From Marinobacter caseinilyticus (lineage in GTDB: Bacteria; Pseudomonadota; Gammaproteobacteria; Pseudomonadales; Oleiphilaceae): a DNA stretch of 64,000 bases. Of this stretch, positions 1-8,892 are shown in pieces. A program made the translations under genes and the position numbers. How positions within the stretch are numbered: position 1 is the first letter of the stretch; the number at the start of each line of letters is the position of its first letter. Below the pieces are notes generated by a model. It saw only the letters and a program-made list of their open reading frames with translations. It had not been told where the DNA came from and did no database searches. The DNA is taken from positions 229,528 to 293,527 of the forward strand of contig NZ_WUQJ01000006.1 of assembly GCF_011074955.1 (NCBI RefSeq). Reading direction: 5' to 3'.

Positions 1-252
1 GCTGTTCAGGGTGGGCATTCTAACCGTTCTGTGGATAAAAAAAAGCCAGTACTTGCATAACAGCCTCGTCCATCAGGGCACGGTGTTTGCGCCGAGGGCT
101 TGCCCTGACCCCGGCAAATGAGTTGTGTCGAGCCCTGCGACTGGCGCTCCATTGCCTTGCTCGACCCTCTGGCCAATAAGACATGGTTGGCGGTCTGCAA
201 CGGCAGCAAGCGTATTGAGCCATGGCACGGCTGGGATTGGAGGGTGACGCGG
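1..252. other. left-edge region without a supported gene
   Basis: No reading frame here looks like a protein I recognise. The long plus-strand frame crossing it is antisense to htpG and the DUF2835 gene. On the minus strand an ATG at 18-16 could begin a gene that leaves the window (first residues MPTLNS), but only six codons are visible and the upstream ribosome site is weak, so I do not call it. Confidence 0.4.
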
Positions 253-471
253 TCAGGTCCGTTCGATACTGACAAACTTGCCAGCGTCGTCAAAGGTAAT
301 GCAGAAACTGCCACGAACTCCGTCGCGGAGGTAAAAGCGGGAGAGAATCCGGGCCGGGAAGCGGACACTGCGTCCGTCCCGGGCCACGGTGTGAACATCA
401 CGGGCGATCCCCTGGTAAAGCTTGAGCCATTCGTCAGAGGTAATCGCAATGTCCACAAAAATCTGTTGCAT
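253..471 (-). CDS. DUF2835 family protein
   Basis: A 72-residue protein that matches the small DUF2835 family by pattern: an N-terminal 'ITSDEWLKLYQG' segment, a middle 'GRSVRFPARIL' segment and a C-terminal 'GSFCITFDDAGKFVSIER' segment. The function of this family is not known to me. It begins six bases after the htpG stop codon on the same strand, so it is most likely translated from the htpG transcript and could be co-induced by heat shock; that is inference from position. The ATG at 471 has little ribosome-binding sequence of its own, which fits translational coupling to htpG. No signal peptide or membrane segment is visible. The length is normal for the family. Confidence 0.8.
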   Translation of the reverse strand: MQQIFVDIAITSDEWLKLYQGIARDVHTVARDGRSVRFPARILSRFYLRDGVRGSFCITFDDAGKFVSIERT

Positions 472-477
472 GGTGGA

Positions 478-2370
478 TCAGTTACTCAGGTCCAGCAACA
501 AACGGTTCAGACGGGTGACGTATGCGCCCGGGTCCTTGAGCTGCTCGCCACTGGCCAGTGTGGCCTGATCGAACAGCACCGCAGACAGTTCGTTGAAGCG
601 TTCATCGCCCTGCTCGTTTTCCAGACGCTGAACCAGCGGATGCTCCACGTTGATTTCGAAAATCGGCTTGCTGTCCGGCACCTTTTGACCGGCCGCTTCC
701 ATGATTTTCTTCATCTGGGCACCCATGTCGTGGTCCGCCACCACCAGGCACGCCGGTGAATCGGTCAGACGGTTGGTCACCCGAACCTCCTGAACACTGG
801 CAGCCAGCGCCGCCTTGATACGCTCAAGCAGGCCTTTGTGGGCTTCGGTGGCTTCTTCCTGATGCTTTTTGTCTTCTTCAGTTTCCACTTCCCCCAGGTC
901 CAGCTCACCCCGGGCAACGTCCTGCAGGGACTTGCCATCGTATTCGGTCAGGTAGCCCATCATCCATTCGTCGATGCGGTCTGACAGAATCAACACTTCA
1001 ATGCCCTTCTTGCGAAACACTTCCAGGTGCGGGCTGCTCTTGGCGGCCATGAAGTTGTCGGCGGTGATGTAGTACACCTTGCTTTGACCTTCCTTCATTC
1101 GGGCGATGTACTCGTCCAGCGATACGTTCTGGGTGTCGTCGCCCGAGTGTGTTGAGGCAAAGCGCAGTAATTTGGCGATTTTCTCACGGTTGCCGAAGTC
1201 TTCAGCCGGGCCTTCTTTCAACACACTGCCGAATTCAGTCCAGAACTTCTGGTATTGCTCGGGTTCTTTCTTAGCCAGCTTGGTCAGCATGTCCAGTACC
1301 CGCTTGGTCACGGCCGAACGAATGCTTTCCACAGTGCTGTCGTTCTGGAGAATCTCGCGGGAAACGTTCAGCGACAGATCATTGGAGTCGATAACGCCCT
1401 TGGTGAAGCGCAGGTACAGTGGCAGAAACTGCTCGGCGTCGTCCATGATGAAGACGCGCTGCACGTAAAGTTTCAAGCCTCTGGGTGCTTCCCGGTTATA
1501 CAGATCAAACGGTGCGCGGGCTGGCACGTATAACAGGCTGGTGTAGTCCAGCTTGCCTTCTACTTTATTGTGAGACCAGCTCAGTGGATCTTCAAAGTCG
1601 TGACCGATCAGCTTGTAGAATTCCTTGTACTCTTCGTCCTTGATTTCAGTACGTGGCAGAGTCCAAAGCGCTGTGGCTTCGTTGACGGTTTCGTCGGTGT
1701 CATTCTTGTCTTCTGCTTCCGATTCGACCTTCATCACCACGGGGAACGAAATGTGATCGGAATATTTTTTGACCAGGTTGCGCAGCCGGAATCCATCCGC
1801 GAATTCAGCCTGATCTTTTTTCAGGTGCAGGGTGATCTTGGTGCCACGGTGTTCGAGGCTCATCGGCTCAATGGAAAACTCGCCGTCACCACTGGATTCC
1901 CAATGCACACCCTCTTCCACCGACGTGCCAGCTTTACGGGTAAAAACGTCAACCCGGTCGGCCACGATAAACGATGAATAAAAGCCCACACCAAACTGAC
2001 CAATCAGCTTGCTGTCTTTTTTCTCGTCGCCGGTCAGTTGACCCAGAAACTCGGCGGTGCCAGACCGTGCGATGGTGCCCAGGTTCTGCACCACTTCGTC
2101 GCGGCTCATGCCAATGCCATTGTCGGTCAGGGTGACTGTGTTGGCCTCTTTGTCGTAGTCGAGGCGAATCTTCAGCTCAGGATCATTCTCAAACAGGCTG
2201 TCATCTTTGAGCGCAGCAAAACGAAGTTTGTCTTCCGCATCGGAAGCGTTGGAGATCAGCTCGCGCAGGAAAATTTCCTTATTGGAATAGAGCGAGTGGA
2301 TCATCAGGTGAAGCAACTGCTTCACTTCGGTTTGAAAACCTAAGGTTTCTTTCTGCGATTCAACCGTCAT
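478..2370 (-). CDS. htpG: molecular chaperone HtpG (bacterial Hsp90)
   Basis: A 630-residue cytosolic ATP-dependent chaperone of the Hsp90 family, acting on stress-unfolded clients with the DnaK system. The N-terminal GHKL ATPase is clear: the helix ending '[15 protein letters not shown]' (about residues 36-52), '[10 protein letters not shown]' in the nucleotide pocket and the lid motif '[17 protein letters not shown]'. The middle domain carries the '[10 protein letters not shown]' element with its catalytic arginine, and the C-terminal dimerisation domain ends normally. The ATG at 2370 has a GGAG element about ten bases upstream. A sigma-32 type promoter lies about 90 bases upstream (2455-2482). 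The gene follows two hotdog thioesterase genes and is followed six bases later by the DUF2835 gene. Confidence 0.98.
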   Translation of the reverse strand: MTVESQKETLGFQTEVKQLLHLMIHSLYSNKEIFLRELISNASDAEDKLRFAALKDDSLFENDPELKIRLDYDKEANTVTLTDNGIGMSRDEVVQNLGTIARSGTAEFLGQLTGDEKKDSKLIGQFGVGFYSSFIVADRVDVFTRKAGTSVEEGVHWESSGDGEFSIEPMSLEHRGTKITLHLKKDQAEFADGFRLRNLVKKYSDHISFPVVMKVESEAEDKNDTDETVNEATALWTLPRTEIKDEEYKEFYKLIGHDFEDPLSWSHNKVEGKLDYTSLLYVPARAPFDLYNREAPRGLKLYVQRVFIMDDAEQFLPLYLRFTKGVIDSNDLSLNVSREILQNDSTVESIRSAVTKRVLDMLTKLAKKEPEQYQKFWTEFGSVLKEGPAEDFGNREKIAKLLRFASTHSGDDTQNVSLDEYIARMKEGQSKVYYITADNFMAAKSSPHLEVFRKKGIEVLILSDRIDEWMMGYLTEYDGKSLQDVARGELDLGEVETEEDKKHQEEATEAHKGLLERIKAALAASVQEVRVTNRLTDSPACLVVADHDMGAQMKKIMEAAGQKVPDSKPIFEINVEHPLVQRLENEQGDERFNELSAVLFDQATLASGEQLKDPGAYVTRLNRLLLDLSN

Positions 2371-2454
2371 GGGTATGGGTTCTCCTGGCTGGGTGTCAGT
2401 TGTTGTCCGGTCCGCCGCTGAACTGCTCGGACCGAATGGGTTAACTGTCAGGAG

Positions 2455-2482
2455 AAATGGGGGTCAAGTACGGCTTTTCAAG
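2455..2482 (-). promoter_or_regulatory. sigma-32 heat-shock promoter of htpG
   Basis: Read on the minus strand, CTTGAAA (2482-2476), a 13-base spacer and CCCCATTT (2462-2455) match the RpoH consensus closely. The site is about 85-110 bases upstream of the htpG start. The -35 element overlaps the stop codon of the preceding thioesterase gene (TGA at 2480-2478), so htpG has its own heat-shock promoter embedded at the end of that gene. Confidence 0.88.
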
Positions 2483-2921
2483 TCTCTTTATCATCTAACA
2501 GGAAGTGGGCCCGCGCTGTGGCGATTGGTTGGCTGCGGGATTTTTGCCAGGCGGTGATCATCACGTTAGCAACGCGGTTGCCCTGACGGGTCAGATGGCA
2601 TTCAGCAAAGATCTCCCGATTCAGCCCTGCCCGCAGGTAATCGAGGGAGAAGTCGACAATCTTCGGCATCCGCAGGGTTTCCTGGGACATCATCAAATAG
2701 ATGGCAGCGGCCATTTCCATAAACCCACCAATGACGCCGCCATGGACCGCCGGCAGAATCGGGTTACCCAGGTTGGCGTCCTTGGGCGGCAACCGGAAAA
2801 TCAGGTCATCGCCGAATCGGTCGCATTGCAGACCAATAAAGCTGGCGTAGGGAATGCCGTCCAGCATGCGGGCAAAATCGCCCGTTTCCTGGGTGTATTT
2901 TAATACTTCGGGGGTGGTCAT
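2478..2921 (-). CDS. PaaI-type hotdog thioesterase (second of pair)
   Basis: A 147-residue hotdog-fold protein of the PaaI / acyl-CoA thioesterase kind. The helix motif 'PAVHGGVIGGFMEMAAAIYLM' (about residues 57-77) is the usual catalytic and CoA-binding segment, and 'VDFSLDYLRAGLNREIFAEC' forms the following strand pair. The substrate cannot be told from sequence. Its start (ATG at 2921) overlaps the stop of the preceding paralogue by four bases (ATGA), so the two are translationally coupled and may form a mixed dimer or tetramer, as hotdog enzymes act as oligomers. The stop codon overlaps the -35 element of the htpG heat-shock promoter. Confidence 0.85.
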   Translation of the reverse strand: MTTPEVLKYTQETGDFARMLDGIPYASFIGLQCDRFGDDLIFRLPPKDANLGNPILPAVHGGVIGGFMEMAAAIYLMMSQETLRMPKIVDFSLDYLRAGLNREIFAECHLTRQGNRVANVMITAWQKSRSQPIATARAHFLLDDKET

Positions 2922-3406
2922 GAGTCGTCTCCCGTTGCCGGGTCATTGCCTACAATGAGGTCGCGGTAGGATTTCGGTGTCGCAGCCTGTCCGATACGCA
3001 TGAACGTGCCTACGCATTGGGCGACGGTTTCACCGTCGTCCTGAAACGCCTCGCAGCGGGTAAAGATAATATTGCGCGTGACCCGGTACGCCTGTGCCCG
3101 CGCATACACGGGCTTGTCCGGCACGGCCGGGCGCATGTAGTCCATGCGCAAGTCCAGGGTCGGGCACAGCTCAAACTCGGGCAGGACGCAGATCATCACC
3201 GAACCAGACGCGGTATCCATCAAGGTGGTGATGGCCCCACCGTGGATCACCCGGGTATCCGGGTAGCCAATGATTCGTTCGCTGTAGGGCAAACACAGCG
3301 TCAGGCTGCCTTCCTGCGCCTCGGTCACGGTCAAGCCCAACTCCCGGGCCTGATTCAGGGTGGCGATAAACCGTTTGACGCGGCGCAGTCGTGTTTCATT
3401 ATTCAT
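2918..3406 (-). CDS. PaaI-type hotdog thioesterase (first of pair)
   Basis: A 162-residue hotdog-fold thioesterase related to its downstream neighbour. The core motif 'DTRVIHGGAITTLMDTASGSVM' (about residues 49-70) contains the His-Gly-Gly and Asp typical of PaaI-like enzymes, and 'TLDLRMDYMRPAVPDKPVYA' is the next strand pair. The frame is open upstream to 3565, but that extension overlaps the DUF599 gene and has no protein-like features; the ATG at 3406 lies seven bases after the DUF599 stop and gives the family's usual length. Part of a DUF599-hotdog-hotdog operon. Substrate unknown; acyl-CoA hydrolysis is inferred from the family. Confidence 0.85.
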   Translation of the reverse strand: MNNETRLRRVKRFIATLNQARELGLTVTEAQEGSLTLCLPYSERIIGYPDTRVIHGGAITTLMDTASGSVMICVLPEFELCPTLDLRMDYMRPAVPDKPVYARAQAYRVTRNIIFTRCEAFQDDGETVAQCVGTFMRIGQAATPKSYRDLIVGNDPATGDDS

Positions 3407-3413
3407 GGGGAAC

Positions 3414-4169
3414 CTACCCTTGGGTTGGGTCGGATTTTGCGGTTTTGTCTGGCTTGGCCGCTTTGCTGGGCGGATCCTCAAACACCTTGCCCGCCCGCAA
3501 CGCCAGCAACGCGTCGGAACGAAATTCCCGCCGGTAAAGCACCAGCACCACGATGGTCGAGGCAATGAGAAAGACCAGTGGGTGAATAAACCAGGTCACC
3601 ACCGCCATTGCGTAATAATACGACCGGAGTCCAAGGTTGAAGGCGTCGCCCGCCAAGTTGCAGACCGAGGCGGCGTTGATGGCGAACGCTTCCCGGGCGG
3701 CCGGGCTGGCTTTGGAGTCGTCCGGCATAGGCGCACTTCCGATCATCACGGCGACAAAATTATACATCCGCATGGACCAGGTGAATTTGAAGAAAGCGTA
3801 AACGAATACCAGCAGCAGCGTCACCATCCGAATCTCCCAGACTTCTCGGCTCGGCAAGTATCCAAATGGCAGTGTGCGGAAGACTTCCATGACCTCCTGG
3901 GTGTACCCCAACGCCGTGATCACACCGGCCAGGATCAGCAGGCAGCTGGAAGCAAAAAAGGCGCCATTCCGCTCGAGGTTGCCCACCACGGAGGCGTCCG
4001 AGATTCGGTTTTCGCGCTTCATCATCACGCGCATCCAGTCTTCCCGATATAAATCCAGGGTATTGGAAAGGCATGGACGGGTGCCCGCTCTCTGGCGGGA
4101 ATAAACGCTGTAGCCGACCCAACAGATCAGGAACCAGATCAGGGCGAATATATCCAGGTAAGCGGTCAT
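3414..4169 (-). CDS. DUF599 inner-membrane protein
   Basis: A 251-residue protein of the DUF599 family. It has an N-terminal membrane segment (about residues 5-22), then the diagnostic 'WMRVMMKRENRISDASVVGNLERNGAFFASSCLLILAG' region, and two further hydrophobic stretches near residues 105-125 and 190-212. The last 30 residues are Lys/Asp/Pro rich and probably cytoplasmic. The biochemical role of the family is unknown to me. It is the first gene of a minus-strand run continuing into the two hotdog thioesterases (gap seven bases), which hints at membrane or acyl-chain metabolism without proving it. Confidence 0.85.
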   Translation of the reverse strand: MTAYLDIFALIWFLICWVGYSVYSRQRAGTRPCLSNTLDLYREDWMRVMMKRENRISDASVVGNLERNGAFFASSCLLILAGVITALGYTQEVMEVFRTLPFGYLPSREVWEIRMVTLLLVFVYAFFKFTWSMRMYNFVAVMIGSAPMPDDSKASPAAREAFAINAASVCNLAGDAFNLGLRSYYYAMAVVTWFIHPLVFLIASTIVVLVLYRREFRSDALLALRAGKVFEDPPSKAAKPDKTAKSDPTQG

Positions 4170-4377
4170 GAGGTGGTTCCGGGGCGATCAAATGATGGTT
4201 GAGATCATAACCGATTGCAGGCGACCGCTCCAAATGGTGGTCAGTAATGAATTTTTTCTGACGTCTTTGCAATCCGGCCCGTTTGACCGGGTGTATGATA
4301 TATCATTGGACCGAACGCCTGGCCGCTATCAGCCGGCGCCGTATCGACAACACATGGAACCAGGGTGGGAGTGAAGC

Positions 4378-5658
4378 GTGATTACCAGACTCGGTGTGCA
4401 CGGCCTTGTATTACTAATAGTACTGACAGCCGTGGCGGGCTGTTCCGTCAATCCGGTCACCGGAGAACGGCAACTGTCACTGATACCGGAAAGTCAGGAG
4501 CGCTCAATGGGCGCAGAGCAGTACGTTCCGACTCAACAGATGCAGGGTGGCAAGTTTTATCTGGACCCTGAACTGACGCTTTATGTCAGCGAAGTGGGCC
4601 AGAAGCTGGCATCGGTCAGTGACCGACCCGACCTGCCCTATGAGTTTGTTGTGTTGAACAGCAGCGTGCCCAATGCCTGGGCGTTGCCGGCTGGCAAAAT
4701 TGCGATCAACCGGGGTCTGCTTGTCCAGTTTGAAGATGAAGCCCAACTGGCGTCGGTGTTGGGCCATGAGATTGTTCACGCGGCAGCAAGGCACAGCGTG
4801 CAACGAATGCAGCAAGGCATGATATTAAGCGCTGGTGTTGCTGGCCTTGGCTTGGCACTGTCCGACAACGAGTTTGCCGGAATGATCATGGGCGGCGCGG
4901 CCGTTGGCAGTCAGATTGCCCTGGCCCGTTACAGCCAAAGCAACGAACTTGAATCCGACCACTATGGCATTCGTTACATGGCCAAAGCCGGCTACGACCC
5001 TCTGGCGGCGGTGGAATTGCAGGAGATTTTCCTGAAATTGTCAGAAGGCCAGCAAAGCAGTTTCATTGATGGTTTGTTCGCCTCACACCCGCCGTCCCGA
5101 CAACGCGTGGAAGAAAACCGGCAGGCCGCCCAACAGCTCGGCGTCGGTGGGTACCGGGGCCGGGACGAGTATCAGAAAAAAATCGCCTACCTAAAGCGGA
5201 TTCAGCCGGCTTACGACGCTCAGAGTGAGGCAATCAAACTGCAAAAAGACGGCAAAACCCAGCAAGCGATCGCAAAAATCAACGAAGCGATCAAGATCGA
5301 ACCTGACGAAGCCGCTTTTTACGCCCTGCGCGGCCGACTCTACAAAGCCGAGGGCGACGACCGCAAAGCCCAGGCCGATTACGACAAAGCCGTGTCGTTG
5401 TACCCGGAAATGTTCTCGTACCGCCTGCAACGTGGCCTCAACGCGTTTGACCTGAACCGCTGGGATCAGGCCCGTGCGGACTTGATCGAAGCCAATCGCA
5501 CGGTGCCGACGTCGATAGCGTTTCTCCGGCTCGGCGACATTGCCGTTCAGCAGAACCGACGCGATGAGGCCATCCAATACTACGCCACCGCCGCTAAATC
5601 CGAGGGTGCCATTGCCCAGGAGGCCCAGCGTAAGCTGGTGGCGTTAACCCAGGGCTAA
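4378..5658 (+). CDS. M48 family lipoprotein metalloprotease with TPR region (BepA-like)
   Basis: A 426-residue periplasmic zinc metalloprotease. Residues 1-21 are a lipoprotein signal peptide ending in a lipobox with Cys22. The M48 catalytic motif HEIVH is at residues 130-134, and the third zinc ligand is probably the Glu in 'SNELESDHYG' near residue 190. From about residue 280 to the end are three to four TPR-like units ('AIAKINEAIKIEPDEAAFYALRG'). This layout is that of BepA (YfgC), which assists and quality-controls outer-membrane protein assembly. It starts at a GTG (4378) with GGAG about seven bases upstream. Transcribed alone; the region before it holds a perfect 12-base palindrome (4295-4306). 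Confidence 0.9.
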   Translation: MITRLGVHGLVLLIVLTAVAGCSVNPVTGERQLSLIPESQERSMGAEQYVPTQQMQGGKFYLDPELTLYVSEVGQKLASVSDRPDLPYEFVVLNSSVPNAWALPAGKIAINRGLLVQFEDEAQLASVLGHEIVHAAARHSVQRMQQGMILSAGVAGLGLALSDNEFAGMIMGGAAVGSQIALARYSQSNELESDHYGIRYMAKAGYDPLAAVELQEIFLKLSEGQQSSFIDGLFASHPPSRQRVEENRQAAQQLGVGGYRGRDEYQKKIAYLKRIQPAYDAQSEAIKLQKDGKTQQAIAKINEAIKIEPDEAAFYALRGRLYKAEGDDRKAQADYDKAVSLYPEMFSYRLQRGLNAFDLNRWDQARADLIEANRTVPTSIAFLRLGDIAVQQNRRDEAIQYYATAAKSEGAIAQEAQRKLVALTQG

Positions 5659-5687
5659 TTCCACGGCGTATCAAGCACAGACGTTCA

Positions 5688-6611
5688 CTAAGGCAGGTGA
5701 CGGAGGATCCGCCCTGCCGTGTCCCGGGGCTGCTCCAGCATGAAGCAGTGCCCACCGGGAGCGGTTTCGGTGGTCACGCCAGGGTTTATCGCTTGCCACC
5801 GCAGCGCTGATTTCCCCACAAATGGATAGGTGCGCTCGCCATAGATAAGGTGGGTCGGTGTTTCAATACGTTCGATGGACCGCCAGAGCTTCCGGGGAAA
5901 TGAGCCAAACAACTCGGCTTCGCGCTCCGGGTGGCATTTCAGGGTCACGCCACCGCCGGTCACCGGTGTCAGCCCGTGAGCCACGTAACTGGTTAGACAG
6001 AGGTCGTCCCAGCCCCGGAATATGCCCCGTTGGTGAAAGTAATCAAAGGCCTCTTCGCGGCTTGACCACTGGGTTCGGCGTTTCCGGGCGCGACGGGCCA
6101 TGGCGTTGTTCTTCCACCGCCCGAAGGCATCGGAAATTGCCATCATACGAGCCATGGCGGGCGAAAATATCACCGGGTCCAACAATACTGACCGCTGAAA
6201 GAGTGACGGCGAATTCGCCATCATCAGTGTGGTCATTACGCCGCCAAAGCTGTGTCCGACCCCCAGTATGGGTACTCGCTGCCCAGACCTGTCCTGGTAG
6301 TCATCGGCAAACTGGTGCAACGCCGCCTCACAGAGGTGTGCCGTTGAATTCCAGCCTCTGAAAGCCCCGCCATGGTCACTGTCACCATGGCCTTGCACGT
6401 CACTGATAAACAGATCGGCGTAGGGTAACAGCTGCGCCAGCATCTGTTCGTACACCAACCCTGAATAGCCGTTGCCGTGGACAAAATGAATCAGGGGGCG
6501 TCCGCTCGGTTGGCTTCTGAGGCCGCGGACCGTGAATCCGCCAGAGGTCTCATAGGCCCAGGGTTTGAGATGGCTTTGAAGGCTCAGGGCGCTGTTGGTC
6601 GGATGACTCAA
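5688..6611 (-). CDS. alpha/beta hydrolase
   Basis: An alpha/beta-fold hydrolase with the oxyanion segment 'HFVHGNGYSG', the Asp segment 'DVQGHGDSDHGG', the nucleophile elbow GHSFGG and a C-terminal 'APGGHCFMLEQP' that supplies the catalytic histidine. The substrate is not evident; esterase, lipase or dehalogenase-like activity are all possible. The frame is open upstream to 6749, but the extra 46 residues look non-coding. I prefer the TTG at 6611 (about 307 residues, beginning MSHPTNS), which has an AAGAGA element upstream. The gene converges with the M48 protease gene and diverges from the SCP2-like / alcohol dehydrogenase operon. Confidence 0.8.
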   Translation of the reverse strand: MSHPTNSALSLQSHLKPWAYETSGGFTVRGLRSQPSGRPLIHFVHGNGYSGLVYEQMLAQLLPYADLFISDVQGHGDSDHGGAFRGWNSTAHLCEAALHQFADDYQDRSGQRVPILGVGHSFGGVMTTLMMANSPSLFQRSVLLDPVIFSPAMARMMAISDAFGRWKNNAMARRARKRRTQWSSREEAFDYFHQRGIFRGWDDLCLTSYVAHGLTPVTGGGVTLKCHPEREAELFGSFPRKLWRSIERIETPTHLIYGERTYPFVGKSALRWQAINPGVTTETAPGGHCFMLEQPRDTAGRILRHLP

Positions 6612-6767
6612 AAAGGCATTCTCTTTGTGGGTGTTGGGCTCGTTATCCTCCAACAAACAAAGCCTGCATACAATTAGCTTTACTACCTGTATATCCGAAC
6701 GTGATTGCTGAGCGTTTCGATTCGTGCGGTTGGCTCCCGTGACGCTCATGCCCCGTCATCAATTGCA

Positions 6768-6796
6768 TTGACTTTTTAGAGCAATAACTCTAAAAA
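6768..6796 (+). promoter_or_regulatory. promoter with inverted-repeat operator before the SCP2/ADH operon
   Basis: TTGACT (6768-6773), a 17-base spacer and TAAAAA (6791-6796) form a plausible sigma-70 promoter. Superimposed on it is a perfect 9-base inverted repeat, TTTTTAGAG (6773-6781) and CTCTAAAAA (6788-6796), separated by six bases. A dimeric repressor binding there would cover the promoter. No regulator gene is adjacent. Inference from sequence only. Confidence 0.5.
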
Positions 6797-6828
6797 TAGC
6801 AATATCTCAACAACAATCGGACAGTCCC

Positions 6829-7374
6829 ATGTTAGCCAGACGTATCAAGCCGATGGCACTTCAGGCCCGCCGCCTTTACGTTGAACTGATGTTTCAGGTA
6901 ATGGGCCGGGCCCTGCAGGCCGTCAGTGAAGTGGACAGTGACGTTCAAGCCGAGGCGCAGTCTCTGCCGCTGGGTTTTCTATTTGAAATGATGGTCATGC
7001 CCAATGGCTCAAAACTGATCATCGAGCACCTTGGTGACGGTCGCTTCGAATATCATGGCGACTCGGCGCCCCGCCCGATCGACCTTTCCATTCAGTTCAA
7101 GCACGTTGCTCATGCCTTTCTGGTGCTGTCGTTTCAGGAAAAGACATCGGTTGCCTTTGCCAATGACCGCATGCTGGTGGACGGCGACATCAGTTACGCC
7201 ATCCGTATGACGCGTATTCTGAATCGGCTTGAGGCATTTATTTTGCCACGGCTGATCGCATCCCGGGCGGTCAAGGAATACCCGGCCAATTTGAACCTGC
7301 CGGAAAAAGTCCTCAGTGCAGCCCGCATCTACCTGAAGGTTGCCAATCATTTTGTTGATACGGTGAGAGCATAA
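6829..7374 (+). CDS. SCP2-like (sterol-carrier fold) protein, function unknown
   Basis: A 181-residue soluble protein that I place tentatively in the SCP2 sterol-binding fold. After a start with several Arg and Met residues, the segment 'PIDLSIQFKHVAHAFLVLSFQEKTSVAFANDRMLVDGDISYAIRMTRILNRLEAFILP' (about residues 84-140) has the SCP2 pattern of a strand, a 'GD' turn and the following helix. Such domains bind hydrophobic ligands such as acyl chains. Its stop codon overlaps the start of the iron alcohol dehydrogenase gene by one base (TAATG), so the two are strongly coupled and may act on the same lipophilic alcohol or aldehyde; that is inference. An operator-like palindrome overlaps the promoter upstream. 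Confidence 0.75.
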   Translation: MLARRIKPMALQARRLYVELMFQVMGRALQAVSEVDSDVQAEAQSLPLGFLFEMMVMPNGSKLIIEHLGDGRFEYHGDSAPRPIDLSIQFKHVAHAFLVLSFQEKTSVAFANDRMLVDGDISYAIRMTRILNRLEAFILPRLIASRAVKEYPANLNLPEKVLSAARIYLKVANHFVDTVRA

Positions 7375-8561
7375 TGAAGAACAGCTACTACGAATTTTTC
7401 TGCCCGGTCAAGGTCATTGCCGGTAAAGCGGCCCTTGAGCATATCCCTTACGAATTGACTGGGCTGGCAGCCAAGCGCCCGATGATTGTCACTGACAAAG
7501 GGGTGCGCGCGGCAGGCTTGCTGGAGCCCGTCATTTCAGCGTGTGAGGAGAGCGGACTCGACATCGTGACCATCTACGACGATGTGCCTCCCGACTCTTC
7601 CGTGGCGGTGGTTCGGGACATTGCCGGCATCTATCGGTCGGCGAAGTGTGACTCCATCATCGCGGTCGGTGGCGGCTCGGCCATCGATACGGCTAAAGCC
7701 GTCAACATTCTGGTCTCTGAAGGCGGCGACGACATCAGTGTGTACGTCGGTGCCGGTGTGCTCAAACGCCCACTCAAGCCATTTTTCGTGGTTCCCACCA
7801 CCGCTGGAACAGGCTCGGAAGTCACGGCGGTGGCGGTCATTTCTGACCCTCAGAAATCGGTCAAGCTGCCCTTTACATCGTCCTTCCTGCTTCCAAATGC
7901 GGCCATCATTGACCCGCGCATGACGCTGACACTCCCGCCCCACATCACGGCCGCCACGGCAATGGACGCATTGACCCATGCCACGGAAGCGTTCACCTGC
8001 ATGGCAAAAAATCCGCTCAGCGACGCCTACGCGACATCGGCCATCAAAAAGGTGAGCACGTCTTTGCTCACGGTGATGAACACCCCCAAGGACGCCGACG
8101 CCCGACTGGAACTGGCCCAAGCCTCCACCATGGCCGGCATTGCGTTTTCCAATTCCATGGTTGGGCTGGTTCACGCCCTCGGTCACGCGACCGGCGCGCT
8201 GTGTCACCTTCCGCACGGGTTGTGCATGAGCGTGTACTTGCCCTATGTGCTGGAATACAACCTTGAGACCATACGCGGCCCGTTGGGCGAGCTGTTGCTG
8301 TACCTGGACGGCCCGGACGCTTATGCGGCCACACCGGCCGCGCGCCGGGCAGAAGCCTCCATTTCTGCCATCCGTCGACTTCGGGATGCTCTGTACAAGC
8401 ACTGCAAATTGCCGCGCACATTGAAGGAAACCGGCAAAATATCCGAAAGCCAGCTCGACAGCATTGCTGCCCTGGCTCTGGATGACGGCTCAATTATGTT
8501 TAACCCCAAAGAGGTCACCCTCGCCGATGCCAAAGCCGTTCTGAAACGCGCATGGGCTTGA
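7374..8561 (+). CDS. iron-containing alcohol dehydrogenase
   Basis: A 395-residue group III (iron-type) alcohol dehydrogenase, interconverting alcohols and aldehydes with NAD(P). The nucleotide-binding motif 'IIAVGGGSAIDTAKAV' is near residues 94-109, 'VPTTAGTGSEVTAVAVI' follows, and the metal-binding residues lie in 'MDALTHATEAF', 'HALGHATGALCHLPHG' and the preceding Asp region. Length is typical. The ATG at 7374 overlaps the stop of the SCP2-like gene. Substrate cannot be read from sequence; the linked lipid-carrier-like partner suggests a medium- or long-chain alcohol. No terminator with a T-run is visible directly behind it. Confidence 0.93.
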   Translation: MKNSYYEFFCPVKVIAGKAALEHIPYELTGLAAKRPMIVTDKGVRAAGLLEPVISACEESGLDIVTIYDDVPPDSSVAVVRDIAGIYRSAKCDSIIAVGGGSAIDTAKAVNILVSEGGDDISVYVGAGVLKRPLKPFFVVPTTAGTGSEVTAVAVISDPQKSVKLPFTSSFLLPNAAIIDPRMTLTLPPHITAATAMDALTHATEAFTCMAKNPLSDAYATSAIKKVSTSLLTVMNTPKDADARLELAQASTMAGIAFSNSMVGLVHALGHATGALCHLPHGLCMSVYLPYVLEYNLETIRGPLGELLLYLDGPDAYAATPAARRAEASISAIRRLRDALYKHCKLPRTLKETGKISESQLDSIAALALDDGSIMFNPKEVTLADAKAVLKRAWA

Positions 8562-8892
8562 TAAACCGGACCGAATGACCGCGCGGCATCGGCTGACCAT
8601 CACCACCCACGATCGGTGCCTTATAGGAGTTTGCCCTAAATTAGCGCGCCATCGTTAATGAGGCGTTGAAAAGCCAGCAATAAAGCGCAACAATCCTGCT
8701 TTGTATTTATGACTTACAAGTATAAAGCGGGTATTTCTAATCTCTATTCCGCTTTTGTTATTCATACTGGCTCGCACGGACGCGCTCAGTGTTGCCCTGC
8801 CCGGCTCGTTTTAAGCAAGCGGCTGACAGGATGCGCAATTCAAGCAATTGGGCCGCACACTGATCTGATTCGAACCCCAGAGTTTGTCGTCT
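8562..8892. other. 331-base intergenic region
   Basis: Between the alcohol dehydrogenase and the solute-binding protein. It holds a weak hairpin, AAAGCGG (8724-8730) with CCGCTTT (8749-8755) and an 18-base loop, followed by a short T-rich stretch that could end the upstream transcript. A plus-strand open frame from 8709 has no protein-like features and overlaps the next gene in another frame. I see no promoter I would defend. Confidence 0.5.

Noticed and set aside
118..759. 213-codon plus-strand frame
   Set aside because: Runs antisense to the DUF2835 and htpG genes and has no recognisable domain; a shadow frame.
4295..4306. Perfect palindrome ATGATATATCAT before the M48 protease gene
   Set aside because: Short and AT-rich; likely part of a -10 region or chance, no second copy seen.
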